DNA of 64,000 nucleotides, taken from Aquabacterium lacunae (lineage in GTDB: Bacteria; Pseudomonadota; Gammaproteobacteria; Burkholderiales; Burkholderiaceae_C). The first letter of the stretch is position 1; each line of letters opens with the position of its first letter. Location: NCBI RefSeq assembly GCF_004310865.1, contig NZ_SIXI01000002.1, forward strand, positions 124,001 to 188,000. Direction: 5' to 3'. A model generated the notes under the pieces. That model was not told the origin of the DNA, made no database searches, and was given only the letters and a program-made list of their open reading frames with translations. Positions 29,897 through 42,736 of the stretch are shown here, piece by piece. The translations under genes and the position numbers were made by a program.

Positions 29897-32230
29897 TCAG
29901 CTGCGGCGACGCACGCTCTTGCGGCTGGGCGCCTTCTTGCCGGCGGCTTTGCTGCGCGGCAGGCCTTCCACCCGACTGGCGCCCTGCTCCACCTTCTTGC
30001 CAGACGATTTCCCGCCCGGTCGGGCCGATCGCTTGACATCGCGGTCGCGCTGACGCACCTCGGCGAGCTCGTCCTGGGCCGAACGCAAGCCGGTGTCAGC
30101 CAGCTCGTCGCGCTGACCGTCGCGCGCACCCCGCCCGTTGCGGCGGCGCCCACCGCCACTCGGCTCGGAGGCTTGCGCGCCCTCGCGCACCAGGCGGAAA
30201 TCGATCTTGCGGCTGTCCAGGTCAACGCGGCTGACCTGCACGCGCACCCGGGCCCCTGTGGCGTAACGCACGCCCGTGCGCTCGCCTCGCAACTCCTGGC
30301 GTGCCTCGTCGAACTTGAAATAATCCCCGCCCAGCTCGGTGATGTGGATCAAGCCCTCCACAAACAAGCCATCGAGCTGCACGAACAGACCGAACGGTGT
30401 CACGGCACTGACGGTGCCGCCGTACTCTTCGCCCAGGCGCTCGCGCATGAACATGCACTTGAGCCAGGCCTCGACGTCACGCGATGCTTCGTCGGCGCGA
30501 CGCTCGTTGGCACTGCAGTGGATGCCTGCGGTTTCCCAGTCTTGCGCCTCGGCCGGCGTGATCTTCACCTTGGCCTTGCCCTTGGCGTTCTTGGGTGCCA
30601 CCGGCAGCCCCCGCGTCAGCTTGGCGCCACCCTTCTTGAAGCTGCCCGGGTTCGACTCGACCGGCGGCAACACCAGACCGTACTTGTCACGCAACAGCAG
30701 CGACTTGATCACACGGTGCACCAGCAGGTCAGGGTAACGGCGGATCGGGCTGGTGAAGTGCGTGTAGGCCTCATACGCCAGGCCGAAGTGGCCGCTGTTG
30801 ACCGGCGTGTAGATGGCCTGCTGCATCGAGCGCAGCAGCATGGTGTGGATCTGCGCGGCGTCTGGCCGCTCTTTCGTGGCCTCGGCGATGGCCTGGTAGT
30901 CGCTCGGCTTGGGCTCTTCGCTCAAGGTCACACCCACGCCCACAGCCTTCAGGTAGTTCTTGAGGGTCTGGCGCTTTTCGGGCGTCGGGCCTTCGTGCAC
31001 GCGGTACAGCGACGGGTGCGCGAACTTGGCAATGAACTCGGCCGAACACACGTTGGCCGCCAGCATGGCCTCTTCGATCAGGCGGTGAGCCTCGGTGCGC
31101 GTGCGCGGCACGATGCGGGCGATGCGGCCGTTGTCATCGCACACGATCTGGGTTTCGGTGGTGTCGAAATCGACCGCCCCACGCACGCCGCGGCCCTTGA
31201 GCAGCGCGCGGTACACGTCATACAGGTTCAGCAGGTGCGGCACCAGGTCGGCGCGCTTGGCCGCTTCCGGCCCCTTGGTGTTGCCGATGATGGCCGCCAC
31301 CTCGGTGTAGGTGAAGCGCGCGTGCGAGCAGATCACCGCGGGGTAGAACTGATAGGCGTGGATCTCGCCGCTGGCGTTGATCAGCATGTCGCACACCATC
31401 GACAGGCGATCGACCTCGGGGTTCAGCGAGCACAGGCCGTTCGAAAGCTTCTCGGGCAGCATGGGGATCACGCGGCGCGGGAAATACACCGACGTGGCTC
31501 GCTCGTAGGCGTCACGGTCGAGCGGCTCGCCAGGCTTGACGTAATGGCTGACATCGGCAATGGCCACCAGCAGGCGCCAGCCATTGGGCTTCTTGCCACG
31601 CCCCAGCACGGCGGGCTCGCAGTACACCGCGTCGTCGAAGTCACGGGCATCTTCACCGTCAATGGTGACCAGCGGGACGTCGGTCAGGTCGATGCGCTGC
31701 TTGCGATCGGTCGGACGGATCTTGTCGGGCAGCTTGGCGGCCTGGGCCAGGGTGTCGTCGTTGAACTGGTGCGGTACTTCGTACTTGCGCACCGCGATTT
31801 CGATTTCCATGCCCGGATCGTCAATGCCACCGAGCACCTCGGTCACGCGGCCCACGGGCTGCGCGTGCAGAGAAGGCTTTTCCGTGAGCTCGACCGCGAC
31901 CACCTGCCCTGGTTGGGCGTTCGCTGTGGCTTTGGCCGGGATGAGGATGTCCTGCCCAAAACGGCGGTCTTCCGGCGCCACCAGCCAGGCCCCCCCCTCA
32001 TGGAGCAAGCGGCCGATGATGGGGGTTTTGCGGCGCGCGATGATTTCCAGCACCTGGCCTTCCGGTCGACCTTTGCGGTCAAAACGGATCACCTTGGCCC
32101 GCACACGGTCCCGGTGCAGCACCGAGCGCATCTCCTGGGGCGACAGATACAGCGAAGTCTCGCCGTCGTCCGACACCACGAAGCCGTGCCCATCGCGATG
32201 TCCTTGGACTGTGCCCTCGATTTCGCTCAT
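29897..32230 (-). CDS. rnr: Ribonuclease R
   Basis: RNase R is a processive 3'-5' exoribonuclease that degrades structured RNA and takes part in trans-translation decay. The 777-residue product begins MSEIEGTVQGHRDGHGFVV, directly in the first cold-shock domain, so it lacks the N-terminal helix-turn-helix found in E. coli RNase R. The RNB catalytic motif IDGEDARDFDDAVY lies near residues 185-200, the S1 domain at about 597-680 (GGTVSAVTPFGLFVQLDGLFVEGLIH) and a lysine/arginine-rich tail at 690-777. An in-frame ATG at 32263 is possible, but it overlaps the divergent tRNA promoter. Confidence 0.95.
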   Translation of the reverse strand: MSEIEGTVQGHRDGHGFVVSDDGETSLYLSPQEMRSVLHRDRVRAKVIRFDRKGRPEGQVLEIIARRKTPIIGRLLHEGGAWLVAPEDRRFGQDILIPAKATANAQPGQVVAVELTEKPSLHAQPVGRVTEVLGGIDDPGMEIEIAVRKYEVPHQFNDDTLAQAAKLPDKIRPTDRKQRIDLTDVPLVTIDGEDARDFDDAVYCEPAVLGRGKKPNGWRLLVAIADVSHYVKPGEPLDRDAYERATSVYFPRRVIPMLPEKLSNGLCSLNPEVDRLSMVCDMLINASGEIHAYQFYPAVICSHARFTYTEVAAIIGNTKGPEAAKRADLVPHLLNLYDVYRALLKGRGVRGAVDFDTTETQIVCDDNGRIARIVPRTRTEAHRLIEEAMLAANVCSAEFIAKFAHPSLYRVHEGPTPEKRQTLKNYLKAVGVGVTLSEEPKPSDYQAIAEATKERPDAAQIHTMLLRSMQQAIYTPVNSGHFGLAYEAYTHFTSPIRRYPDLLVHRVIKSLLLRDKYGLVLPPVESNPGSFKKGGAKLTRGLPVAPKNAKGKAKVKITPAEAQDWETAGIHCSANERRADEASRDVEAWLKCMFMRERLGEEYGGTVSAVTPFGLFVQLDGLFVEGLIHITELGGDYFKFDEARQELRGERTGVRYATGARVRVQVSRVDLDSRKIDFRLVREGAQASEPSGGGRRRNGRGARDGQRDELADTGLRSAQDELAEVRQRDRDVKRSARPGGKSSGKKVEQGASRVEGLPRSKAAGKKAPSRKSVRRRS

Positions 32231-32256
32231 CAAGTTCACCAAAAGTTTTGTGTTGC

Positions 32257-32286
32257 TTGCCATGCGTGAGATTTTGATGCTATAGT
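32257..32286 (+). promoter_or_regulatory. Sigma70 promoter of first tRNA-Leu
   Basis: TTGCCA (32257-32262) and TATAGT (32281-32286) are 18 bp apart, predicting a start near 32293 and a leader of about 70 nt. The second tRNA-Leu has the same arrangement (TTGCAG, 18 bp, TATAGT). The minus-strand reading GCTATAGT also gives TATAGC, a possible -10 for rnr. Confidence 0.75.
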
Positions 32287-32365
32287 TGAGGTCTTCGCTG
32301 ATTGCAGCGAAGAAATAGTTGAAGCAGGCAAGGCAGCCGCCCTGAATGCAACAACACAAGTACCT

Positions 32366-32450
<85 letters not shown>

Positions 32451-32455
32451 GATGC

Positions 32456-32485
32456 AAGCCGCATGATCGAAAGGTCATGCGGCTT
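32456..32485 (+). terminator. Hairpin after tRNA-Leu copy 1
   Basis: AAGCCGCATGA pairs with TCATGCGGCTT (11 bp) just past the CCA end. The following AATTCTTT is a poor T-run, so it may act as an RNA-processing or weak termination signal. The same hairpin follows copy 2. Confidence 0.6.
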
Positions 32486-32893
32486 AATTCTTTGGGCGCC
32501 GCCTTTTGTGGTGCCCGGTGTTGTGTCGGGTGTTGTGCCCCAAGTTGTGCCGGCGCGCCTGGCCAGCAGGCTGCCTGATCATCCCCCTGATGCAGCACCG
32601 GCGATTCAACGCACCGGGTCAAGCCAGACACCGCGCCACCCGGTGCGATACATGCTGTGCAGCCGCTGCGGCCAACCAACGCGCGCTTGCCGCGGGGCGA
32701 CCCCACAGCCCACCAGGGCGCGTGCTGCACAAACAACAAACCACACATACACACCATGCGCTCCAGCGTAACGCATGCACCGGCCTCACCATGCCTTTCA
32801 AAGCACGCGAAGCACAAAAACATCGCCTGAGTGTGCTGTGCCAAGCCGCAAGACGCGGCCAAGACACTTTTTTGATAAATTTTCACAGAAAGC

Positions 32894-32923
32894 TTGCAGC
32901 CAGAAAAAATGCTGTGCTATAGT
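32894..32923 (+). promoter_or_regulatory. Sigma70 promoter of second tRNA-Leu
   Basis: TTGCAG (32894-32899) and TATAGT (32918-32923) are separated by 18 bp. Transcription would begin near 32930, about 60 nt before the tRNA. Confidence 0.8.
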
Positions 32924-32989
32924 TTCGTTCTCGACGCGATGCACAGCAAGCAACGAAAGAAGCAAGCTGATTGTGACGAGAAAGTACCT

Positions 32990-33074
<85 letters not shown>

Positions 33075-33080
33075 AGATGC

Positions 33081-33110
33081 AAGCCGCATGACCGAAAGGT
33101 CATGCGGCTT
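33081..33110 (+). terminator. Hairpin after tRNA-Leu copy 2
   Basis: AAGCCGCATGAC and GTCATGCGGCTT form a perfect 12-bp stem. One compensated position differs from the copy 1 hairpin (A to C in the 5' arm now pairs with G), extending the stem. AAGTCTTTCT follows. Confidence 0.65.
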
Positions 33111-33232
33111 AAGTCTTTCTGGGGCCGAGCACTTCCTGATCGGCCTTTCGACATTGCACGCACCACCCTGCCCTCTGGTGAAACGGCAGGCGTCGCAGCA
33201 CTGAGCGCACGCAACACCCATCCGGCGCGCAT

Positions 33233-33260
33233 AAAAAAGCCCCGCAGTGCGGGGCTCTTT
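33233..33260. terminator. Bidirectional terminator between tRNA-Leu and the TetR gene
   Basis: AAAAAAGCCCCGC-AGT-GCGGGGCTCTTT has a perfect 8-bp stem with A-tract and T-tract on its two sides, suited to ending both the tRNA transcript and the opposing TetR transcript. Confidence 0.9.
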
Positions 33261-33285
33261 CATGAAGGCGGTGGGCCCTGCAACC

Positions 33286-33969
33286 TCAAGGTTGCGCAGC
33301 TGTGCGTTCTTCTTGACGCCAGCGCGCCTCGAAACTCAGCCCGCCGGTGATGTAGTCGATCAGGTACTCCGTGACATAGCGCGGGTCTTGCTGATACAGG
33401 TGCCCCACCACCGGGGAGGCACTGAGCAATCGCGAACTCGACAGGCCGTGAATCAGATCGATGATGGCAAACAGACACTTGATCTGCAGCGCCTCGCGCG
33501 ACTGATTCGGCATGGTGCGTGCCAGGTGCGATTCGAGTCGCCCGAAATATGGCCACAACAGGTTCTCGACCATCTGGAAGCCCTGCGAGTGGGCCTGCCA
33601 GGTCATGCGCGACAGGAACTTGATCGACCAGCGTCCCTCGTCCGACTTCGCATACGTGAGCACAAAAGGCATCACCGCCGTGGCCACCACGTCGCGGGGC
33701 GTCAGCACCCCGCGCTGAAACAGCACGTCGAGCCGGTGCAGGGCTTCGTCCTGGCTGGGCAGCAGCAGTTGCGCCACATGCCCCAGCACGGCCTCGATCA
33801 GACCTTCCTTGTTCAGGAAGTAATACTGCACCACCGACTGGTTCGACTGCCCGGCCTCCTGCGTGATCTGCCGCAGCGACACCCCTTCGATGCCGTTGCG
33901 CGCAAACAGGCGCAACGCCGTGTGAATCAGCAGTTCACGGGTGTCCAGTTCGGTCTTCTGGGTCGACAT
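33286..33969 (-). CDS. TetR/AcrR-family transcriptional regulator
   Basis: The 227-residue product has a TetR helix-turn-helix at about 12-60 (TALRLFARNGIEGVSLRQITQEAG, QSVVQYYFLNKEGLIEAVL), followed by a helical ligand/dimer domain. Ligand and targets are not evident. It follows the phosphoribosyltransferase gene by 24 nt on the same strand, so it may be transcribed with the purA unit, which is an unusual place for a TetR gene. A terminator lies just beyond its stop. Confidence 0.88.
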   Translation of the reverse strand: MSTQKTELDTRELLIHTALRLFARNGIEGVSLRQITQEAGQSNQSVVQYYFLNKEGLIEAVLGHVAQLLLPSQDEALHRLDVLFQRGVLTPRDVVATAVMPFVLTYAKSDEGRWSIKFLSRMTWQAHSQGFQMVENLLWPYFGRLESHLARTMPNQSREALQIKCLFAIIDLIHGLSSSRLLSASPVVGHLYQQDPRYVTEYLIDYITGGLSFEARWRQEERTAAQP

Positions 33970-33993
33970 CGCGGGCCTTCCGTGCGTGTCGGC

Positions 33994-34518
33994 TCAGTCC
34001 TGGGCGTGACGACGGGCCAGCACCTCAGGGCGCAGGGTGTCGTACTCCTCGAAGGGCTGATGGATCCAGGGACTGGTGGGCAGCGCGTCGACGTAGTACT
34101 CGGGCGTGTAAGTGGACACACCCTTCACCCAGATCACGGCCGAGCGCAACTCGGCAATCGACGGCATGGCGCGCAGCCGATCGACCACGGCATTGAGCGT
34201 GACGCCCGAATCGGCCAGGTCATCGACCAGCAACACGCGACCGGCCAGTTCACCCTTGGGCATGGTGATGTACTTGGCCATGTCCAGGCGACCCTGCAGG
34301 GTGCCGCCTTCGTCACGGTAGGAGCTGGTCGACATGATGCCCAGCGGCTTGTCGAAGATGCGCGACAGCACGTCACCCGGGCGCATGCCCCCACGGGCCA
34401 GACACAGGATCTGGTCGAACTCCCAGCCCGATTCGTGGATCTTGAGCGCCAGGCGCTCGATCAGCTGGTGGTATTCGTCCCAGCTGACATGCAGGTGCTT
34501 GCCGTCGTCGGTGAGCAT
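33994..34518 (-). CDS. Phosphoribosyltransferase (hypoxanthine/xanthine PRT-like)
   Basis: The 174-residue product is a type I phosphoribosyltransferase with the PRPP-binding motif VLLVDDLADSGVTL at about 95-108, preceded by LCLARGGMRPGDVLSRIF. It probably salvages a purine base using PRPP; hypoxanthine or xanthine is likely given the position 51 nt after purA, but the base specificity is not readable from sequence. Confidence 0.88.
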   Translation of the reverse strand: MLTDDGKHLHVSWDEYHQLIERLALKIHESGWEFDQILCLARGGMRPGDVLSRIFDKPLGIMSTSSYRDEGGTLQGRLDMAKYITMPKGELAGRVLLVDDLADSGVTLNAVVDRLRAMPSIAELRSAVIWVKGVSTYTPEYYVDALPTSPWIHQPFEEYDTLRPEVLARRHAQD

Positions 34519-34569
34519 GTGTCGGTCCTTGTGATCTTGACGCGTGGTGATCGGTGCGTGGCGCCGTGT

Positions 34570-37132
<2,563 letters not shown>

Positions 37133-37161
37133 AGAAAACCGGGGGAGGGGTTAAAAACGAG

Positions 37162-37190
37162 ATTCTACCGGGTTACGGGCATCAACCCAA
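37162..37190 (-). promoter_or_regulatory. Sigma70 promoter for hisZ-purA
   Basis: On the minus strand TTGGGT (37190-37185) and TAGAAT (37167-37162) are 17 bp apart. The -35 lies within the last codons of the DUF2065 gene, so hisZ and purA can be transcribed separately from the hfq-hfl genes. Confidence 0.65.
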
Positions 37191-37382
37191 GCACCACAGC
37201 AGGAGCAGGCCGCACACGATGCTGGCCAGTCCCACGAAACGCAGCTGCCCGTCGTGCAGTTGCAGCACCTGGGTGAACATCTTTCGCCAGGCCGCCGGGT
37301 TCAAAAATGGCATCAAGCCCTCGATGACCAGCATCAGAGCGAGCGCCATCCAGAGCGAGTGAAGCGAATCGCCTTCGAACAT
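37182..37382 (-). CDS. DUF2065 small membrane protein (YjeT-like)
   Basis: The 66-residue product has two hydrophobic segments (LWMALALMLVIEGLMPFLNP and VGLASIVCGLLLLWCLG) with a short RKMFTQVLQLHDGQLR loop, matching the DUF2065 family that follows hflC in many proteobacteria. Function is unknown; conserved position suggests a link to HflKC/FtsH. It lies about 70 nt after hflC. Confidence 0.88.
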   Translation of the reverse strand: MFEGDSLHSLWMALALMLVIEGLMPFLNPAAWRKMFTQVLQLHDGQLRFVGLASIVCGLLLLWCLG

Positions 37383-37450
37383 CGGCCTTCTTTCAAAGAA
37401 AACGGGCCCGAAGGCCCGTGTTCATCGGGGTTGCGTCAAGAGCACCTGTG

Positions 37451-38329
37451 TCACTTGCCGCCAGCGCCCGACGAGCGCATCGACTTGAAGAAGTCGCTGC
37501 TGGGGTCCAGCACCATCACGTCAGACTTGCTGCGGAAGGTGGTGCGGTAGGCCTGCAGGCTGCGGTAGAACGCAGCGAATTGCGGGTCCTTGCCGAACGA
37601 TTCAGCATAAATGGCCGAAGCTTTGGCATCGCCCTCACCCATGGTCTTTTGCGCATCGCGGTACGCTTCAGCCACGATGATGTCGCGCTGACGGTCGGCG
37701 TCGGCGCGGATCTTTTCGCCTTCGGCAGCACCGGTCGAACGCAGTTCGTTGGCCACGCGTTTGCGCTCCGACTCCATCCGGCGGTAGACCGATTCGGTGA
37801 TGTTGGGCGAAAAGTCCACGCGCTTGATGCGCACATCGATCACTTCGATGCCGAAGGATTTGGCGTCTTCGGTCAGGCGCTTGACCACACCTTGCATGAC
37901 CTTCTCGCGTTCGGTGGACAGCACGGCGGCCACGGTGCGCTTGGTCACTTCTTCGTTCAAGGCGGCCTGAACGATCGGCGCCAGGCGGTTCTCAGCCAGA
38001 CGCGGGTCGGTGCCGGCGTTGCGAATGAACTGCTTGGGGTCTGTGATGCGCCACTTCAGCAGCCAGTCGATCACCAGGCTCTTCTTCTCCGCGGTGAAGA
38101 TGGGCTTGGACTCGGGGCTGTCGAGGGTCTGCGTGCGGCGGTCGAGGATGACCACGTTCTGCAGCGGTGCGGGCATCTTGAACTTCAGGCCCGGCTCGCT
38201 GATGACTTCCTTGATCTCGCCCAAGGCGTAGACCACGGCAAACTGACGCTGGTCAACCACAAACAGGGTTGAGCCAAGCACCACGAGGGCCAGCAGTGCG
38301 CCAGCCAGGATGGTTCCAATGCGATTCAT
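37451..38329 (-). CDS. hflC: FtsH protease modulator HflC
   Basis: HflC forms with HflK the membrane SPFH cage that controls FtsH access to membrane substrates. The 292-residue product has one N-terminal membrane segment (ILAGALLALVVLGSTLFVVDQ), then the SPFH/band-7 domain and a coiled-coil region rich in A, E and R (about 190-240). It follows hflK by 23 nt. Confidence 0.95.
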   Translation of the reverse strand: MNRIGTILAGALLALVVLGSTLFVVDQRQFAVVYALGEIKEVISEPGLKFKMPAPLQNVVILDRRTQTLDSPESKPIFTAEKKSLVIDWLLKWRITDPKQFIRNAGTDPRLAENRLAPIVQAALNEEVTKRTVAAVLSTEREKVMQGVVKRLTEDAKSFGIEVIDVRIKRVDFSPNITESVYRRMESERKRVANELRSTGAAEGEKIRADADRQRDIIVAEAYRDAQKTMGEGDAKASAIYAESFGKDPQFAAFYRSLQAYRTTFRSKSDVMVLDPSSDFFKSMRSSGAGGK

Positions 38330-38352
38330 GATGGCGTTCCTTCCCTTCGGCT

Positions 38353-39731
38353 TCAGCGAACGTCGCGATCACGGCTGCGCTGACCGTCGCGCGAGCGCGA
38401 ATCGACCATGCCGCCCGTGGCGCCTGAGGTGTCTGGTGAGGCCACCGCCGAGGCGGCAGGAGCGGCCGACAAGGCAGCACCTGCATTGCCGCCAGCCTGC
38501 TGCATCAGCTTGTCAAGCGGCAGGTACAGCAGGTTCGAACCCTGGCGGGAATCGACCATGACCTTGGTCACGTTGCTGTAGATCTGCTGCATGGTGTCGA
38601 TGTACAGGCGATCACGCGTGACCGCAGGCGCTTTCTGGTACTCGGCCAGCACCATCTTGAAGCGCTGTCCGTCACCCTCGGCCTGCGCAACCACCTTGGC
38701 CGAGTAACCCGCAGCTTCTTCGCGCAAGCGCGCAGCCGTGCCTTGTGCCTTGGGGATCACGTCATTGGCGTAGGCCTGGCCTTCGTTTTTGAGGCGCTCG
38801 CGGTCGGCACCGGCCTTGAAGGCGTCGTCAAAGGCCGCCTGCACCTGCTCGGGGGCCTGCACGCTCTTGACGTTCACATTCACCACGGTCACACCGGCCT
38901 TGATCTTGCGAAGTTGCGTCTGGATCGACTTGGTGAGGTCCACCGCGATGGCATCGCGTTGCTCGTACAGCACCGAATCCATCGTGCTGGCGCCCACGAT
39001 CTCGCGCACAGCCGACTCGGCGGCCTGCAACACAGCTTCGTCAGAGTTCTTGTTCTCGAACAGGTACTGGCGGGCGTCTTCCAGGCGGTACTGCACCGTG
39101 AACTGGATGTCGATGATGTTTTCGTCGCGCGTGAGCATGGACGAGTCACGCAAGCCAGAGCCCTGGGTGACCGACGACGAGCCGACATCGACCGAGCGCA
39201 GTTGCGTCAGGTTGACGATCTCATGACTCTGGAACGGGTAAGGGGCGCGCCACTGGAAACCAGCTTCGGCCGTGTGGCTGAAGCGACCGAACTGCATGAT
39301 CACGGCCTGCTGGCCTTCCTGCACGATGAAAAAGCCACTGCCCAGCCACACCAGGGCCACCAGGCCCGCGATGACGCCCAGGCCGATGCCGGCACTGGCC
39401 GGATCGGGCGACATGCTGCCACCCGGGCCGTTGTTGTCACCACCACCGCCCTTTTGCTGGTTGAACACGCCGCTGAGCTTGCGATTGAAGTCGCGCCACA
39501 GTTCGTCGAGGTCGGGAGGGCCGTCGTCGCGGTTGGCCTGCATGACCTCGCCACGCGCCACCAGCGGCAGCCGACGGTACAGCGGGTGCGAGAGTTTCCA
39601 GACCATGCGGCCTGCGGCCGAGGTCAGGAAACCGACCGACAGCCAGGCTGCCTGCGCCGCCTGGGACAGGCGGAACGACGGGATCGAGGTCCGGCCCTTG
39701 CCGGTCTGAGCCGACTCAGCGGTGTTCTGGG

Positions 39732-39735
<4 letters not shown>
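38353..39735 (-). CDS. hflK: FtsH protease modulator HflK
   Basis: HflK is the partner of HflC. The 460-residue product has a cytoplasmic N-terminal part with a glycine-rich stretch (QQKGGGGDNNGPGG), a membrane segment (IGLGVIAGLVALVWLGSGFFIV at about 117-138), the SPFH domain and a coiled-coil C-terminus ending in an RSRDGQRSRDRDVR basic tail. Its ATG overlaps the hflX stop by 4 bp, indicating coupling. Confidence 0.96.
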
Positions 39736-40997
<1,262 letters not shown>

Positions 40998-41042
40998 GGT
41001 GTGGGTGAAGGGTGCGGTGGGAAGAGGGAAACGCCAGACGGA

Positions 41043-41282
41043 TCAGGCGGGGGTTTCGTCGTTGGCGTGGAAGTTCACGGCACGACCCGGCACCACGGTC
41101 GAGATGGCATGCTTGTAAACCATCTGGGTGACGGTGTTGCGCAGCAGGACCACATATTGATCGAAAGATTCGATCTGGCCCTGGAGTTTGATGCCGTTGA
41201 CCAGGTAAATGGACACCGGCACATGCTCTCTGCGCAGAAGGTTCAGGAACGGGTCTTGTAAAAGTTGCCCTTTGTTGCTCAC
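41043..41282 (-). CDS. hfq: RNA chaperone Hfq
   Basis: Hfq is the Sm-like hexamer that mediates sRNA-mRNA pairing. The 79-residue product has Sm1 ([39 protein letters not shown]) and Sm2 ([11 protein letters not shown]) with a short tail ([14 protein letters not shown]), the short-tail form of betaproteobacteria. The start is GTG at 41282 with CGGAG about 7 nt upstream; longer in-frame readings upstream are not conserved. Confidence 0.97.
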   Translation of the reverse strand: MSNKGQLLQDPFLNLLRREHVPVSIYLVNGIKLQGQIESFDQYVVLLRNTVTQMVYKHAISTVVPGRAVNFHANDETPA

Positions 41283-41369
41283 GATATGCTCCGTGATGGA
41301 AAGTTGGAGAGAACACACCTTATCACATGCGACTCCCTCTTGCGAGGGAAGGGTTTGCGCAAAGCTGTG

Positions 41370-42704
41370 TCAGGATTGATCAAAGGGATTGGCCGAGAGT
41401 TTCATTTCAATGCGCAAAGGCGTGCCTGAGAGCTTGAAATGTTCACGGAAACGGCTTTCAAGGAAGCGCTTGTAGGCCTCGGTGACATGTTCCAGTGCAT
41501 TGCCGTGGATGACGATGACCGGCGGGTTCTGGCCACCCTGGTGGGCATAACGCAGCTTGGGCCGCGACGTGCCGGCCCGCTTGGGCTGCTGGAACTCGAC
41601 CGCCTCGTGCAGCAGGCGCGTGAGCACCGGCGTGGGCATCTTGCAAGTGGCCGAGCGCCAGGCATCGCCCAGGGCGGCCCACAGCGGGCCCAGCCCCTGG
41701 CGGCGCTTGGCCGAGATGTTCAGGATGGGCGCAAAACGCAGGAAAGCCAGGCGGGTTTCGATGGACCGCTGCAGCATTTCGCGCTGGTAGGTGTCCACGG
41801 CATCCCACTTGTTGATGGCCACCACCACCGCACGGCCAGACTCCAGGATGTAGCCAGCGATGTGGGCGTCCTGGTCGGTCACGCCCTGGGTGGCGTCGAT
41901 CAACAGCAGCACCACGTTCGCATCGGAGATGGCCTGCAGGGTCTTGACCACCGAGAACTTTTCGATGGCTTCGAACACCTTGCCCTTGCGACGCAAGCCC
42001 GCGGTGTCGATCAGCTCGTAGCGCTGACCGTTGCGCTCGAACGGCACCGAGATGGCGTCACGCGTGGTGCCGGGCATGTCGAAGGCCACCAGGCGCTCTT
42101 CACCCAGCCAGGTGTTGATCAGGGTCGATTTGCCCACATTGGGGCGTCCGGCCACCGCCAGGCGGATGGGACGGTTTTCGTCATCGACCTCGTCTTCTTC
42201 GTCTTCTTCATCGAAGAAGCCTTCCAGGGCCATGTCCAGCAGGCTGCGAATGCCCTGCCCGTGCGCCGACGACACCGGAATGGGTTCGCCCATGCCCAGT
42301 TCGTAGAACTCGGAAACCAGGGGCGACTCGCTCATGCCCTCGGCCTTGTTCACGGCCAGCAGCACGCGCTTGTTGGCGCCGCGCAGGTATTGGGCAATGT
42401 CATGGTCCTGACCCGACAGGCCCGCACGCAGGTCGACCACGAAGATGACGGCATCGGCCTCGGCCACGGCCTGGCGCGTCTGCTTGGCCATCTCCTGGAA
42501 GATGCCGGACGAACAATCGGGCTCGAAGCCACCGGTGTCGATGACAATGAATTCACGGCCGCTCACGCGGCCCTCGCCGTAATGGCGATCACGGGTCAGG
42601 CCGGCATAGTCGGCCACAATGGCGTCACGGCTTTTCGTGAGGCGGTTGAACAGCGTCGATTTGCCCACGTTCGGGCGACCAACCAACGCAATGACGGGTT
42701 TCAT
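41370..42704 (-). CDS. der: Ribosome biogenesis GTPase Der (EngA)
   Basis: Der is the essential tandem-GTPase of 50S assembly. The 444-residue product has two G domains, each with GRPNVGKST (about 8-16 and 185-193), an acidic linker ([12 protein letters not shown]) between them, and the C-terminal KH-like domain ([23 protein letters not shown]). It follows bamB by 32 nt. Confidence 0.97.
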   Translation of the reverse strand: MKPVIALVGRPNVGKSTLFNRLTKSRDAIVADYAGLTRDRHYGEGRVSGREFIVIDTGGFEPDCSSGIFQEMAKQTRQAVAEADAVIFVVDLRAGLSGQDHDIAQYLRGANKRVLLAVNKAEGMSESPLVSEFYELGMGEPIPVSSAHGQGIRSLLDMALEGFFDEEDEEDEVDDENRPIRLAVAGRPNVGKSTLINTWLGEERLVAFDMPGTTRDAISVPFERNGQRYELIDTAGLRRKGKVFEAIEKFSVVKTLQAISDANVVLLLIDATQGVTDQDAHIAGYILESGRAVVVAINKWDAVDTYQREMLQRSIETRLAFLRFAPILNISAKRRQGLGPLWAALGDAWRSATCKMPTPVLTRLLHEAVEFQQPKRAGTSRPKLRYAHQGGQNPPVIVIHGNALEHVTEAYKRFLESRFREHFKLSGTPLRIEMKLSANPFDQS

Positions 42705-42736
42705 TCGGTTCTCAACAATCGTTGGCTGCAGCCGCT

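Larger units (their letters stand above)
32451..32989 (+). other. Non-coding spacer between the two tRNA-Leu genes
   Basis: This 539-nt stretch holds the hairpin after copy 1 (32456-32485), a short TTGTG-containing 12-bp periodic stretch (32521-32549) and the promoter of copy 2 (32894-32923). Small open frames cross it but none has a family-like sequence or a good ribosome-binding site, and several run into the tRNAs. I see no gene and no clear integrase remnant. Confidence 0.6.

Noticed and set aside
30173..32269. 698-residue open frame opposite rnr, with long plus-strand frames at 33247-36168 and 44639-47308
   Set aside because: All lie antisense to well-supported genes (rnr; TetR, PRT and purA; hisS and ispG) and have shadow composition.
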